A stretch of 12,815 nucleotides of DNA from Verrucomicrobiota bacterium. Its GTDB lineage: Bacteria > Verrucomicrobiota > Verrucomicrobiia > Chthoniobacterales > UBA10450. Numbering within the stretch: the stretch's first letter is position 1; each line of letters begins with the position of its first letter. Below, piece by piece: positions 12,798 through 12,815 of the stretch. The stretch lies in assembly GCA_003219095.1 (NCBI GenBank), contig QHPM01000111.1, forward strand, positions 1-12,815, read 5' to 3'. The translations under genes were made by a program, and so were the position numbers. A model generated the notes under the pieces. The model was not told the DNA's origin. It saw only the letters and a list, made by a program, of their open reading frames with translations, and did no database searches.

Positions 12798-12815
12798 ATG
12801 GTGAATGCTGAATGA
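12795..12815. repeat. Three perfect-period heptamers at the right window edge
   Basis: TGAATGG, TGAATGC, TGAATGA run back to back from the stop codon of the AsmA-like gene to the end of the window. The array probably continues. Its 7-bp period matches the arrays around the four-helix-bundle gene, though the sequence differs. Confidence 0.5.

Overview
The window looks like chromosomal DNA from a GC-rich Gram-negative bacterium, most likely a member of the Verrucomicrobiota (Chthoniobacterales-like soil lineage). This is inferred from the gene content (LysM/YkuD-like protein coupled to accA, DUF420 membrane protein, large AsmA-like protein), from weak or absent Shine-Dalgarno sites, and from intergenic regions packed with short palindromic repeats. 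No tRNA, rRNA, CRISPR array, transposase or phage gene was seen.

Layout, left to right. (1) 1-2482, minus strand: a thioredoxin reductase (trxB), then a small four-helix-bundle (S23/IVS-type) protein gene bracketed by inverted arrays of degenerate 7-bp repeats, then a GT4 glycosyltransferase that starts at TTG in a 4-base overlap and runs off the left edge. (2) 2483-2795: a repeat-rich gap with several palindromes and a 9-bp inverted repeat. (3) 2796-3590, plus strand: a formamidopyrimidine-DNA glycosylase (mutM/fpg family) with an unusual CxxH zinc-finger knuckle, ending at a terminator-like palindrome. (4) 3652-5338, minus strand: a two-gene unit, serine esterase then ATP-grasp ligase. A second, divergent esterase lies at 5622-6467 on the plus strand. 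Together these may form a small-molecule or peptide ligation/hydrolysis module, but the substrate is unknown. (5) 6468-6649: a ~120-bp imperfect palindrome. (6) 6650-10287, minus strand: a tight five-gene cluster in the order DUF420 membrane protein, DUF2007-like/zinc-ribbon protein, LysM protein with a degenerate L,D-transpeptidase-like tail, accA (carboxyltransferase alpha of acetyl-CoA carboxylase), and a secreted protein of unknown function. (7) 10288-10406: a divergent intergenic region carrying an inverted array of 8-bp repeats. (8) 10407-12797, plus strand: a large AsmA-like membrane-anchored protein, whose stop codon opens a perfect-period 7-bp repeat that runs to the window edge.

The most notable signal is the short-period (7-8 bp) degenerate repeat arrays in inverted orientation. 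One pair brackets a four-helix-bundle gene exactly between trxB and the glycosyltransferase start codon, and one pair is empty. This suggests a family of small non-transposase cassettes. Other points of interest are the catalytically dead-looking L,D-transpeptidase relative translationally coupled to accA, and the esterase/ATP-grasp unit.
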